From: Bombilactobacillus bombi
Lineage (GTDB): Bacteria > Bacillota > Bacilli > Lactobacillales > Lactobacillaceae
Direction of reading: 5' to 3'
Length of the DNA: 64,000 nucleotides
NCBI RefSeq assembly: GCF_013607485.1
Contig: NZ_SCHP01000002.1
Location: 45,459-109,458, forward strand
In this document: positions 16,554 to 26,100 of the stretch, one piece after another
How positions within the stretch are numbered: the stretch's first letter is position 1
How the letters are laid out: each line of letters begins with the position of its first letter
Notes under the pieces: generated by a model
Seen by the model: only the letters and a program-made list of their open reading frames with translations
What the model was told of the DNA's origin: nothing
Database searches by the model: none
Program-made: the position numbers and the translations under genes

Positions 16554-17312
16554 TTAATTTTTATAATTATTATCTTTGTATAAATGAAAGAAAAATTTTA
16601 TTTTATCTGGTCGGTAATATGATTGAGTATACTCAACTAATTCATTTTCATCGGTATATCCAAAATATTCACAAAAATAAATTAAGGCATTATTTGAAAT
16701 ATTTAGATATCCTTCAATATTATTTGGGCAATCTTTTACAACCATTTTTTCTTCAAATTGTACAGGGGTTTTATAGACTTTATTCATAAAGTCATATAAA
16801 GAACTATTGTTAAAATTCGATCTTTCTGCCCCCTTATACAAAGCAAAAGGTATATTAGCTATTTGAACACATATAGGCTCCTTGTCTGCTAATCTTACGC
16901 GACTCAGCCGATAAAATTTGGAAAATTTGGGATAATTTTTAAAAATTAAATCTAACTGTGCATTTCTTTTTATTACATCAAATCTTATTACTTTACTAGA
17001 TGGTTGCTTTCCTAAAAAAGTGATTTCGCTCGTTAACCCCTTATCTGCATTATTACCAATATCAATTCTTTTATCTCTAACATTCGGACTTATAAACGTT
17101 CCTTTTCCTTGTACGCGATATAAAATACCGTCATCAACCAATGAATTAATAGCGTATTTAATAGTCATTCTATTCACACCATAAATTTTCTCCAATTGTC
17201 TTTCAGATGGTATAGCTCTATTTTTTTCATACTCACCATTATTTATTTTTTGTAATATAATTTCTTTGATTTGTAAATACATTGGACTATTATAATCTAT
17301 CAATAAGTTCAC
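16554..17312 (-). CDS. GntR/HutC-family transcriptional regulator
   Basis: 252 aa. The N-terminal GntR winged HTH is YLQIKEIILQKINNGEYEKN then RAIPSERQLEKIYGVNRMTIKYAI (about residues 12-60). A UTRA effector domain follows to the C-terminus (VIRFDVIKR; FYRLSRVRLADKEPICVQIA; ELVEYTQSYYRPDKIKFFF). It starts with GTG overlapping the stop of the UTRA-only gene (GTGA). It probably controls the PTS-SIS operon through the repeated AGTGGT sites at 21596-21642, with a phosphorylated sugar or sugar amine as effector. Confidence 0.9.
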   Translation of the reverse strand: MNLLIDYNSPMYLQIKEIILQKINNGEYEKNRAIPSERQLEKIYGVNRMTIKYAINSLVDDGILYRVQGKGTFISPNVRDKRIDIGNNADKGLTSEITFLGKQPSSKVIRFDVIKRNAQLDLIFKNYPKFSKFYRLSRVRLADKEPICVQIANIPFALYKGAERSNFNNSSLYDFMNKVYKTPVQFEEKMVVKDCPNNIEGYLNISNNALIYFCEYFGYTDENELVEYTQSYYRPDKIKFFFHLYKDNNYKN

Positions 17313-17809
17313 CCCGTTATATTCTGGAATCTATAAAGTTCTGGCAAAAAGATGTTCTCACTATATTCAATCATATTGTCTGAATAATCATTTATACACT
17401 TAATCATAGGTAATTCTTTTCGACTAGTTTTTAATAATTCAATTTGTATATGATTAATTTTATTAACAATAATTTCTTCATTACAATTTAAAATTTCAAA
17501 TTTAAAATTATGTTTAAGTAAGTCATGAAATGATAAATTTTCTTTATACAATAAACCAATTCCCTTAACATAGTTCCAGGGAATATATAAATGCTCTATT
17601 GTCATAGGATGGTTATTAATAAAACGTAATCTCTGCAGTTCATAAATTTCAGTTGCAATGGGAATTTTTAAAATTACTGCAAGCTTCTTATTAGCTTCTA
17701 TAACGTTATTTTTGATAACAATTGTTGTTAATACATCATTAGAATCTTTTTTAACAATATTGAATAAAGACTCAAAGTAATTCAAATTTTTAACTATTGG
17801 TAAAGTCAT
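17309..17809 (-). CDS. UTRA-domain protein lacking a DNA-binding domain
   Basis: 166 aa. Nearly the whole length fits the UTRA effector-binding fold of GntR/HutC regulators: a conserved opening LAVILKIPIATEIYELQRLR, then NNHPMTIEHLYIPWNYVKGIG, and a final strand NMIEYSENIFLPELYRF. There is no helix-turn-helix. The 60 nt upstream end at a terminator, so no lost N-terminal exon is evident. It is translationally coupled to the full GntR regulator by a 4-nt overlap. It may heterodimerise with it or act as a ligand sensor; a truncated paralogue without function is the alternative. Confidence 0.78.
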   Translation of the reverse strand: MTLPIVKNLNYFESLFNIVKKDSNDVLTTIVIKNNVIEANKKLAVILKIPIATEIYELQRLRFINNHPMTIEHLYIPWNYVKGIGLLYKENLSFHDLLKHNFKFEILNCNEEIIVNKINHIQIELLKTSRKELPMIKCINDYSDNMIEYSENIFLPELYRFQNITG

Positions 17810-17871
17810 ATATTAACTCCGTTACTTAATATGTGAATATATATTTGTGTCACTACGATGTATGATAACTC

Positions 17872-17928
17872 AAAAATAATAAATAGTCTAAAGATGAATT
17901 AATATAATAAACTCATCTTCAGACTATT
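17872..17928 (-). terminator. Terminator of the PTS-SIS operon
   Basis: The minus strand has AATAGTCTGAAGATGAG, loop, TTCATCTTTAGACTATT, followed by TTATTATTTTT. It separates the PTS genes from the two regulator genes. Confidence 0.85.
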
Positions 17929-17949
17929 ACCTTCTATGAATATATAAAT

Positions 17950-18777
17950 TTAATCTTTCGGAACAGCCAGTATTCCTGAGTACGCACCAAAAATACTAAT
18001 AATAATTATTACTAATAAAATTATTAAAATATTATATTTTTTCTTCAATAAATGGCTAATATAGAATGTCAATCCCAAAGGTAAAAGACAAGGCATGATA
18101 CTATTAAGTAAAGATTGTACTGTTTGTGGATGCTTGCCCCCTCCAAAAGTTATAGGTATATTTATTGATACCATTGAAGCAATCATTGCGCCAATAACAG
18201 CCATACCTAAAATATTAATAGCATAAGTAATATTATCCATTAAAGACCCGTCAATTTTACTAATAAATTTATTTCCTAAAGAATATCCATACTTTACGCC
18301 ATAGTAACGAAACAAATAATTAGGTATATTAAATAATAATACAAACAAAACTGGTCCTAACCAATTACCATCTTTAGCTAACGAAATTCCGATTCCTGCT
18401 GTAATTATTCGTAAACTTCCCCAAAAAATAGCATCTCCTATGCCAGACAATGGCCCCATAAGCCCTGCCTTCATTGCATTAATAGAATCAGTATCAAAAT
18501 TAGGATCATATGCATTTCTTTCCTCCATCGCAGTAGAAATGCCTAAAATAATTGGTGAGCAAGCACTTGTACAATTAAAAAATTCTAAATGGCGATGCAT
18601 GGCTTTTTTTTGATCATCTAACTTAGGATACAATTTTTTTATAATAGGATACATACAATAAGCATAAGCCATTGACATCATTCTTTCATAAGAAAAACTT
18701 GCTTCCATGGGCATGGAACGCCAAAATAATTGTCTTATTTCCTTTTTTCCTATTTTTGATTCATTTTTAGAAATCAT
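17950..18777 (-). CDS. PTS mannose-family IID component
   Basis: About 275 aa. I favour ATG 18777 (MISKNES), with GGAG nine bases upstream and an 11-nt overlap with IIC; an earlier in-frame ATG at 18792 is possible. The family opening QLFWRSMPMEASFSYERM is present, along with HLEFFNCTSACSPIILGISTAMEE and a C-terminal run of hydrophobic helices. IID forms the membrane complex with IIC and moves the sugar in while IIB phosphorylates it. Confidence 0.92.
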   Translation of the reverse strand: MISKNESKIGKKEIRQLFWRSMPMEASFSYERMMSMAYAYCMYPIIKKLYPKLDDQKKAMHRHLEFFNCTSACSPIILGISTAMEERNAYDPNFDTDSINAMKAGLMGPLSGIGDAIFWGSLRIITAGIGISLAKDGNWLGPVLFVLLFNIPNYLFRYYGVKYGYSLGNKFISKIDGSLMDNITYAINILGMAVIGAMIASMVSINIPITFGGGKHPQTVQSLLNSIMPCLLPLGLTFYISHLLKKKYNILIILLVIIIISIFGAYSGILAVPKD

Positions 18778-19546
18778 CTGATACATCTCCATTCTGTTCT
18801 GAACCTTCTTGAACAGTACTTAAAATAATATACATGATAGCTCCTAAAGCTCCTCCGATGATAGCAACGCCTATCATATCAAGTTTTAAATATGCATATA
18901 AAACAAAACCTATAAAGAAAAATGGTGCAACTTTTTTAGAATATGTCATATTTAATAATTGTGCAAAACCAACTGCTGGCAAAAGTCCAGTAGCAATAGA
19001 CATTCCATCCATAATTTGTTTAGGTATTATAGCAACTACGTTGCGTACAGCTCCACTACCTAAGTAAAAAGCTCCAGCAATTACTATAGCGCTTAATAAT
19101 GGTCGTAGCAAAGAAGATAAAATATGCATATTAGCTGCAGTTTTCAATTTCCCTTTATCTACAAAATTATCCGCCAAATGATTTAAAAATGGATTTATAA
19201 TTACATAAAAAGAATTTTCTATTAATAAGTAAATAGTAGCAATAGGTAATGCAATAGTTAATGCTACATTAGGCCCACTATGCATTTTTAAAGCAAAAGC
19301 ACATCCAAGTAGTCCACCTGATATGACGTCTGGTGGTATAGAAGCACCTATTTGCATCATGCCCATCCATACCATTTCTAGATATGCACCAATCATAACA
19401 CCGGATTTAACATCTCCAAATACCATTCCTAGCATAAGACCAGTAACTAATGGACGCCCTATAAAACTAGTACCTGTAAAGTCTTGAAGATATGCAATAA
19501 AAGACACAATAAATATTAAAATGGTCTGTAAAATCATTATTGTCAC
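18767..19546 (-). CDS. PTS mannose-family IIC component
   Basis: 259-aa integral membrane protein with about seven hydrophobic segments. The family motif region RPLVTGLMLGMVFGDVKSG is present, as is the MIGAYLEMVWMGMMQIGASIPPD block, typical of sugar-selective IIC subunits (ManY/AgaW/GfrC type). The stop overlaps the IID start, and the start overlaps the IIB stop by 4 nt, so the three are coupled. The specific substrate cannot be read from the sequence. Confidence 0.92.
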   Translation of the reverse strand: MTIMILQTILIFIVSFIAYLQDFTGTSFIGRPLVTGLMLGMVFGDVKSGVMIGAYLEMVWMGMMQIGASIPPDVISGGLLGCAFALKMHSGPNVALTIALPIATIYLLIENSFYVIINPFLNHLADNFVDKGKLKTAANMHILSSLLRPLLSAIVIAGAFYLGSGAVRNVVAIIPKQIMDGMSIATGLLPAVGFAQLLNMTYSKKVAPFFFIGFVLYAYLKLDMIGVAIIGGALGAIMYIILSTVQEGSEQNGDVSDDF

Positions 19547-20022
19547 ATCCTCTCAATTGCATCATTCATTATAATTTTTTTATCAGTCGGACCTTGCTGA
19601 GCAAAAATTTGCACACCCTTTTTACACATTGTACGTATATCAGATTCTTCCTCTTCATTGATATAAATTGAACTACTAATTCTTTTGGATCCGACAGTTT
19701 TTTTAGACAATCCTAAATTAAGTTCTTTTATTTTATTACATCCTTGAACTAATCTTTTTGCATCAACAATGTTTTCTACAATAATAAATAAATGGTATTT
19801 ATCTGTAACATCACTATTTAAAGCTTTTAATGAATCTTCAATATTTTTAAAAATCAATTTGCATCCGTTAGGTTTAGCTAAGCGTAAAGTTGCTTTTCTC
19901 ATTGCGTCATTTACAACAGAATCATTGGCAATCAAAATACAATCTGCACTAATGAAATTGCTCCATGCAAAAGCTACTTGACCATGTAATAAGCGATAAT
20001 CAATTCTTGTCATTTTAATCAT
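19543..20022 (-). CDS. PTS mannose-family IIB component
   Basis: 159-aa cytoplasmic phosphotransfer subunit. The phosphorylated histidine is His13 in RIDYRLLHGQVAFAW, followed by the family block IANDSVVNDAMRKATLRLAKP. It passes phosphate from IIA to the incoming sugar. It starts with an AGGAGG ribosome site, 25 nt after IIA, and overlaps IIC by 4 nt. Confidence 0.93.
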   Translation of the reverse strand: MIKMTRIDYRLLHGQVAFAWSNFISADCILIANDSVVNDAMRKATLRLAKPNGCKLIFKNIEDSLKALNSDVTDKYHLFIIVENIVDAKRLVQGCNKIKELNLGLSKKTVGSKRISSSIYINEEEESDIRTMCKKGVQIFAQQGPTDKKIIMNDAIERM

Positions 20023-20046
20023 TATCTTATTTCCTCCTAGCTAAAT

Positions 20047-20463
20047 TTAAAATATGTCATCTTTTGCTTGATTTAAATCTAAATCACTACAGTCCATAAT
20101 ACTATCTTTAGATGCATTTATAGATTGTGAGATAATTTGTTTTATATTTTTATCTTTTGATGAAGTTAGTAAAGTTAATAATAATGAGCTATTCATACCA
20201 GTAATGATATATATATTTTTGGTAGATAAATAATTTAATAAATAGTTATTTACACTTCCGCCTAATAAATCGCTTACAAATATAAGCTTGTCTTTATTTA
20301 AATCACTATGATTAATAATATTCTGTATTGATTTTTCAAAATCAAAATCATCTATATATGCATCTATGGCCACAATATCATCACGTTTACCTAAGATTAC
20401 TTCTAGCATACTTTTCATTCCACTAGCTAACTTACCATGACTTACCAAAATGTACTTTATCAT
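20047..20463 (-). CDS. PTS mannose-family IIA component
   Basis: 138 aa. The active-site His9 lies in YILVSHGKLASGM. The VSDLLGGSVNNYLLNYL motif around residues 63-79 is the conserved EIIA-man loop. It receives phosphate from HPr and hands it to IIB. It is encoded as a separate polypeptide, unlike fused ManX. It lies 20 nt after the SIS-domain gene in the same operon. Confidence 0.92.
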   Translation of the reverse strand: MIKYILVSHGKLASGMKSMLEVILGKRDDIVAIDAYIDDFDFEKSIQNIINHSDLNKDKLIFVSDLLGGSVNNYLLNYLSTKNIYIITGMNSSLLLTLLTSSKDKNIKQIISQSINASKDSIMDCSDLDLNQAKDDIF

Positions 20464-20482
20464 AATAAAACTACCCTTCTTG

Positions 20483-21568
20483 CTATGAATTAATAGAATG
20501 TGAAAAATCTTTATTAAATGGATAATTAATTAAATCAATATCTTTAGCATCAGCCAAAATTGATGCCATCAATTGAAAAGGAACAATATAAATAAGCGGT
20601 GTTAAATCAATATTTACAGGTGTTGATATCATAAGATCTTTTTTGATATCACTTTCATAAACAGAACTAATGACAAAAACATTATTAGTTATTTTTTTAT
20701 AAAATTCGATAAACTTTTTCATACGTGGAAGCTCTTTTTCTTCAGATACTATTAAAAATATGTAAAATTCACTATTTAAAGCCATATCAGGTCCATGCAT
20801 AAATTCTTCCATTTCATATGACTGAATTGGACAACGATAAGATTCTCCCAATTTCATACCGGCTTCTAATGCAGTTGAATAATTCAATCCATATCCTGTA
20901 ATAACTCCACGTTTCATTCTCAAAAAATCAGAAATATGAGATATACACCATTTGCGTGATTCACTTATTATCTTAGAATAATTCAATAACATATTTCTTA
21001 TTTCTGAGCATTTACATTCATAATCTCTTAATGACAAATTATTACAAGAAAGAGAAAGCTCTAATGCCCATAAATAAATAGTAAATATTGTTACAATGTA
21101 TCCCTTTGTCTCTACCATGACATCTTCAGAGCCACAATGTAAATCACAAACAACATCTGCATATTTCACTATTTCGCTATCATTATTTTGTGTTAGAACT
21201 AGTGTTTTATAGCCCTTTTCTTGAGCCTCAGCTAATGACATAATGGTAGAGCGACTTGTACCTGTTTGTGAAATTGCTATACACATAATTTCAGATTTAT
21301 CATATTTTTGATTATTATTTATATTAATATAATTAGTAAATATCGTTGGTATTACAACATCTACTTCAACCTGTAAATATTTTTCTAAATAAAATTTAGC
21401 TAAAATTGAAGCATGATGGCTAGTTCCCGAACCTAAAATATAAATTTCTTTTATTGTGTTATTTCTAAAAAATTCAACAATAGGCCTACTTAGTTCTTTT
21501 CTATTTTTATATACGTTTGATAACAGGTCTGGCTCTTGATTTATATATTTCTCCAATGTGGTCAGCAT
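20483..21568 (-). CDS. SIS-domain sugar-phosphate deglycase/isomerase (FrlB/GfrF/AgaS-like)
   Basis: 361 aa with two SIS domains, as in the isomerase half of glucosamine-6-phosphate synthase but without a glutaminase domain. Sugar-phosphate motifs are IYILGSGTSHHASILAKF (about 37-54) and IAISQTGTSRSTIMSL. The catalytic Glu/His segment is SYEMEEFMHGPDMALN. As first gene before a mannose-family PTS with a GntR regulator, it fits enzymes that split 6-phosphofructosyl- or glucosyl-amino acids (Amadori compounds), or deaminate/isomerise an amino-sugar phosphate. The Amadori role is inferred from context. Confidence 0.82.
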   Translation of the reverse strand: MLTTLEKYINQEPDLLSNVYKNRKELSRPIVEFFRNNTIKEIYILGSGTSHHASILAKFYLEKYLQVEVDVVIPTIFTNYININNNQKYDKSEIMCIAISQTGTSRSTIMSLAEAQEKGYKTLVLTQNNDSEIVKYADVVCDLHCGSEDVMVETKGYIVTIFTIYLWALELSLSCNNLSLRDYECKCSEIRNMLLNYSKIISESRKWCISHISDFLRMKRGVITGYGLNYSTALEAGMKLGESYRCPIQSYEMEEFMHGPDMALNSEFYIFLIVSEEKELPRMKKFIEFYKKITNNVFVISSVYESDIKKDLMISTPVNIDLTPLIYIVPFQLMASILADAKDIDLINYPFNKDFSHSINS

Positions 21569-21595
21569 TAAAAATCATCCCTTTTAAATTTTTAT

Positions 21596-21642
21596 AAAGT
21601 GGTTTATGTTTTCATTTTATAAACCACTTTTATACCACTATA
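21596..21642 (-). promoter_or_regulatory. Operator cluster of the PTS-SIS operon
   Basis: An inverted pair AAAGTGGTTTAT (21596-21607) and ATAAACCACTTT (21619-21630), plus a third AGTGGT half-site at 21634-21639, lies just after the promoter -10. It is the likely binding region for the island's own GntR protein. The inverted pair could also form a small RNA hairpin. Confidence 0.65.
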
Positions 21643-21668
21643 ATATGATTGCGTATACATTTTGTCAA
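21640..21668 (-). promoter_or_regulatory. Promoter of the PTS-SIS operon
   Basis: The minus strand has TTGACA (21668-21663), a 17-nt spacer and TATTAT (21645-21640). Confidence 0.82.
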
Positions 21669-21810
21669 TAGAAAATTAGTAACAAATAAACTTTTAATAG
21701 GAATTCACCTTTTATTTTTACATTTAAAAAACAATACAAAAAAGTTCCCTTTTAAACTTAATATAGCAATTTAAAAAGAGAACTTTATTAAATTAATTTT
21801 AAATTAAATA

Positions 21811-22035
21811 TCATTTGTTTTTCAGTAATTGACCCCACCATTTTACTGTTCGGCGATCAAGAGCAAAAACAATAATTGCCCCAATGAAAGTCATAATGTA
21901 GGGATGATTAGCAGTAATTACGGGAAAATAATTATCGATAATGAACAGATAAATAATCCCGCCCACAATAATATTAAAATTATAGCGAAATGTTAAAATT
22001 GCCAGAGCGATAATTCCTTGAACAATATTTACCAA
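21811..22035 (-). CDS. Small membrane protein downstream of the TPM-domain gene
   Basis: 74 aa with two or three hydrophobic segments (GIIALAILTF; IIVGGIIYLFII; IMTFIGAIIVFAL) and a basic tail DRRTVKWWGQLLKNK. It starts with TTG 22035, with GAGGAG nine bases upstream inside the preceding gene, and overlaps that gene by 7 nt. The last 51 nt lie in the right-hand direct repeat. The terminal NK and stop come from island-side sequence, so the original C-terminus, still visible at the left repeat, probably read LLKSTYQK. No named function. Confidence 0.75.
   Translation of the reverse strand: MVNIVQGIIALAILTFRYNFNIIVGGIIYLFIIDNYFPVITANHPYIMTFIGAIIVFALDRRTVKWWGQLLKNK
21819..21869. repeat. Right 51-bp direct repeat of the sugar-amine island
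   Basis: It matches 16501-16551 at 50 of 51 positions and lies within the 3' end of the 74-aa membrane-protein gene, showing where the island joined. Confidence 0.9.
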
Positions 22036-22877
22036 TCTGAATCATCTCCTCGGTCACGATTTTGATATTGCTGATCGCCTTGCCAATAACCGTACATATA
22101 TCCTTCTTCAAACTGCCCATCAGCACTACGATTATCATCATAATATCCACCTTTGCCGCTTCGCGCTCCGACAATACAATAATAAATTAGCCACAGCATA
22201 AATGCGTAAGACCAAAAATCAATGAGAGCATTCCAGTCTGGTGATTGATTCGTAACAGCATCATGACGTTGAACAAAGGTTCGATATTTGTGGATGACCC
22301 GCATCAGTTTATGATCATTAGTAATATTTTTTGGCAACAGCCAGTGCAAGTACCAGCGTTGAAAGTTATTGGGAATCCGAGGACTTTTATCATTACTAAT
22401 AGGTGTAAAAGTAACTAAATTCCGCCCTTGATAACGGTAGACAATCACAAAACTAACTTGCCCACTTATGCGGTCGTTTTGCTTTTCCAGTTGGTCGGCG
22501 TGTTTTTGGGCAGCTTCAGCTTCGTCATAGTCATCATAATCTTCATCGTTAATTTCGGGCACTTTAGGCAAGGTGGCTTCGAGCTCGTCTTGTTGATAAT
22601 CTTCTAAAACGGAATCATTTTGGTAGATTTTTTTTAATTCTTTGGCATTGTAAATATCCCAATTTGATGGTAATCCCTGATATATTCGCACCCAAATTTG
22701 CCGTGGGTGCGGCAGCTGCTGCAACTGCTGGTTGAGCTCATGGATTTGTTGGATATCTGCAGTTGTTAGAAGATGTTGTTGGTCATGCACTTGTTGATCA
22801 GCATAAACCGGATGAGCGGAAATAACGAACATCAAAAACATTATAATAATAGAACTTAATTTTGTTTTCAAATTCAT
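22029..22877 (-). CDS. Secreted/anchored TPM-domain protein
   Basis: About 282 aa. I use ATG 22877 over the adjoining GTG. A signal peptide ends near AHPVYA-DQ. Residues 27-185 resemble the TPM (TLP18.3/Psb32/MOLO-1) domain: DQQHLLTTADIQQIHELNQQ and later VSFVIVYRYQGRNLVTFTPI. A hydrophobic helix at about 220-240 (FWSYAFMLWLIYYCIVG) is followed by a Gly/Tyr/Asp-rich tail. The acidic DEDYDDYDEAEAAQ insert is unusual. Family members act in envelope or membrane-protein quality control; the function here is unknown. Confidence 0.75.
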   Translation of the reverse strand: MNLKTKLSSIIIMFLMFVISAHPVYADQQVHDQQHLLTTADIQQIHELNQQLQQLPHPRQIWVRIYQGLPSNWDIYNAKELKKIYQNDSVLEDYQQDELEATLPKVPEINDEDYDDYDEAEAAQKHADQLEKQNDRISGQVSFVIVYRYQGRNLVTFTPISNDKSPRIPNNFQRWYLHWLLPKNITNDHKLMRVIHKYRTFVQRHDAVTNQSPDWNALIDFWSYAFMLWLIYYCIVGARSGKGGYYDDNRSADGQFEEGYMYGYWQGDQQYQNRDRGDDSDW

Positions 22878-23012
22878 CACAATCTCTTATTTTAATTATC
22901 GAAATATCAGACAAACTACTGAAAAATGGTGGATCCAGCAGACAATAAAATTTTTAACAATTAATTACTATTTACTCTCTAATTAGATAATACAATTTAA
23001 AATTAGTATAAG

Positions 23013-23047
23013 CAAAAAAAGTTGTGGCCTAAATAATGCCTCAACTT
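23013..23047 (-). terminator. Terminator of the sbcDC operon
   Basis: The minus strand has AAGTTGAGGC, loop, GCCACAACTT, then TTTTTTGC. It lies 130 nt past the sbcC stop. The rest of 22878-23176 shows no gene. Confidence 0.75.
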
Positions 23048-23176
23048 CATGGTTTGAATATTTTTAATTAGCGGCTGGGGAAAAATTATAAACACACTCC
23101 TAATTAAACTCAATCAATAAAGAATTGTCACTAGATGAAACTTAATATTATTGTTTAAAACCCTTAACTGCTAACA

Positions 23177-26100
23177 TTACGGCACTACAATGTGTGCTTG
23201 GCTCTTACCTTGGCCGCGGGCAGTAACTTGAATTTGATATGGTATACGCTCTTGAAGCATTGAGACGTGACTGATAATGCCAATCATACGGCTGGAACTT
23301 TCAATATTTTGTAAGGCCGTTAAAGCGGTCGCTAATGAATCTTGATCTAACGATCCAAAGCCTTCATCAATAAAGAGGGTATCAATCTTAATTCCGCCGG
23401 ATTCATTTTGAATGACTTCTCCTAAAGCTAAAGCCAAACTCAGAGCCGCGATAAAACTTTCACCACCAGATAAGGTATGAACACTGCGCGTTTGGCCGAC
23501 ATTATCATCGTAGACATCAATTTCTAAGCCGGTATTCTTTTGGAAAGTACCCATTTCTTTGTGCAAAATCAAAAAATAACGTCCCGAACTTAACTGCTGC
23601 AAATGTTCATTTGCTACTTGCAAAATCTCAACTAGTTGCGAACGTAAAACGTAGCGCTCTAGTCCTAGTTTGTTATCGCCCCGACCATTAACAGTATCAA
23701 CCAACAACTCTAGTTCATTAATATCTGCCTGCTGGTTAGCGAGATGCTGCCAATTAGTTAAGATAGTTTGTAAATGATCATCATTTAAATTCATTTGATC
23801 GCGCCAGTCATGATAACGCTCCCGGGCTGCTTGTAAATCTTGTTGTAAGGTGGCAACTTTTTGGGTTTGTTCTTGAATATCTCCAGGGGAACGATTACCA
23901 ATAATCTTTTGCAACTCGCTAATTTGGGCTTGAACTTGAGTGAGTTGCTGCTGATAGGTCTGGACTTGCGCTTCTAGCGGGTCTAAATGTGGCAGTTGCT
24001 CAAGTAATTCAACAAATGGCTGCCAAGATTGGGTTTGTAGTTTTGCCAAAATTACCGCGGTTAATTGGGCTTGACTTTGTTGATATTCTTGTTGTTTTTG
24101 CTTTAAATCCGCTTGTATTTGGGCTTGCTGCGTTTGTGCCTTAGTAAGCTGGTGTTGATTTTGCTGCAATTGTTGCTCATTAGTGTTTACTTGTGTTTGA
24201 TATGTTGTAATTTGCTTTTCTAGTTGCTGTAAATGCACATCTAAAGCCTGCAAATCGGCATATCCAGCTGGCAAATTATGTTGGGCATCTTGGAGCTGAG
24301 TTTGCAGTTGTTGCTGGTGTTGTTGCGCAGTTTGAAGCTGCTGTTGCGCATCTTGGAGCTGAATTTTGAGACTTTGCAATTGCTGTTGAATCTTTTCAAC
24401 TTGATGATTTTTAGCCTCTAAATCTTTTTGTTGCTGTTGTAACTGCTTTTGTTCCTGATTTTGCTGGTCTAATAACTCCTGCACTGTATCCGCTACGGCC
24501 ATTAAATCAGTTTGATCCGTTGCAATTAACTTTTCTGCCTGTAAAGTTTGCAATAATTGCGCTAAATCGACCTGATACTGATTATTGCTGTGGCTTAATT
24601 GTTGTTGCCGTTCTTTAATGATTGAATCCAGCTGGGATTGGGCGGCCGCTTTTTGGCGACTCAATTTTTCTGCTTGTTGTAACTGCTTTTTCGTAACGAC
24701 TGGTATATCCGCCACTTCAGCCGGTTGTGGATGATCAAGACTTCCACAAACTGGACAAGCGCTGCCCGGTGTTAGTTGTGCTACTAAATTAGCGATTTGA
24801 TTTTCTAACCAATGATTGTGCAACTGCTGGTAATCAGCTTGGGCTTGCTCGGCTGCTTGTTGAGCTTGCTGTAATTGCTGTTGAGTCTGGTCAATATTGG
24901 TTTTCAAATCTTGGTTGGCTGCTGCTGTTTGTTGTAATTGTTTTACTTGCTGATTAAATTGCTGCAATTTATTGTGCAGCTGTTGGCTGTCATTAAGTTG
25001 GGCTAATACAGTTGGCAATTGTTTAACCGCTTGAGTTAATTCTTGCTCTTGGGTCTGCAAGTCTGATTGTTTTTCCTGCAGTTTGGCAAACGCTGCTTGT
25101 GCTTGGTTTGCTTTGTGAAGAGCAGTAGTAGTTTGTTGTTTGAGGTCTTCTACTTGGGCAAACGCCAGGCGTTGACTGGTTAAGACAGCCTTCTCATCTA
25201 AGCGTTGAGTTTGTTGATCACTGGCTTGCGCTAGTGTTTGTTTTTGCGCTGCTAGTTCTGCTTGTTGATGTTGCAGATCGGTGAGCTTTGTTGCTAGCTG
25301 GGGCAATTGCTCTTTTGTGTGTGCAATTTGCTTTTCCAATTTTTGCAGTTGTTGGTAATCGCCTTGATAATGTTGTGCCCACTTTAATTGACTGATAAGG
25401 GTCTGCTGACTATTAATATGGGATGATTGTGCTTGCAGCTTTGCCAATTTTTGTTGTTTAGTTGCAAGATCTTCCTGGCGTTGCTGGAGTTTTTGGGCTT
25501 CAGACAGTTGACTTTGTGCCTGTTGAGTTTGTTGTTCTAAAAGCTGTTGGCTGGCATCAAGCTGTTGGAGAGTCTGGTGAGCTTGTTCTTGTTGGCATTG
25601 TAAGAGTTCGATTTTTTGATGATTAGTCAATTGCTCTAAATCTGCAGGCTGCTCTTGCCAAGTTACCTTAGCAAATTCGCGCGTAACTGCATCTGTATAG
25701 CCTTGATATGCTTGTTTTTGCTGTTTTAATTGTTCATTTAAAACATTACTCCAACGTGCAAATAGATTAGTCTTAAAAATCTGACGCAAGACGCCTTCTT
25801 TATCCTTACTATCGGCCATTAAAAAACGCCGAAAATCACCTTGCGGCAGTAAGACAATCTGAACAAACTGCTGCCGGCTTAACTGTAAGACATCCCTAAT
25901 TTTTAAGTTAATATCTTTAAGTTTGGTAATTTCATCTATTTTTTGGTCATCACGAAAAATCGCCAATTTTCCCGTACTTTCATAAACCTTTAACCCGTTG
26001 CCACGTTTTTTGGTTAAAGTTTGTTTTGGTTGACGGCTGACACGATACGTTAAACCTTGATGGGTAAACTCAAAATCAATTTGCGTCGGAGCGCTTGGCG

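Noticed and set aside
21596..21630. Inverted repeat before the SIS gene as a rho-independent terminator
   Set aside because: The stem lies at the transcription start, directly after the -10 box, and lacks a run of T after it on the operon strand; an operator is more likely.
16550..21820. Composite transposon or integrative element carrying the PTS block
   Set aside because: No transposase, integrase or terminal inverted repeats lie within or beside it; only the 51-bp direct repeats support mobility.
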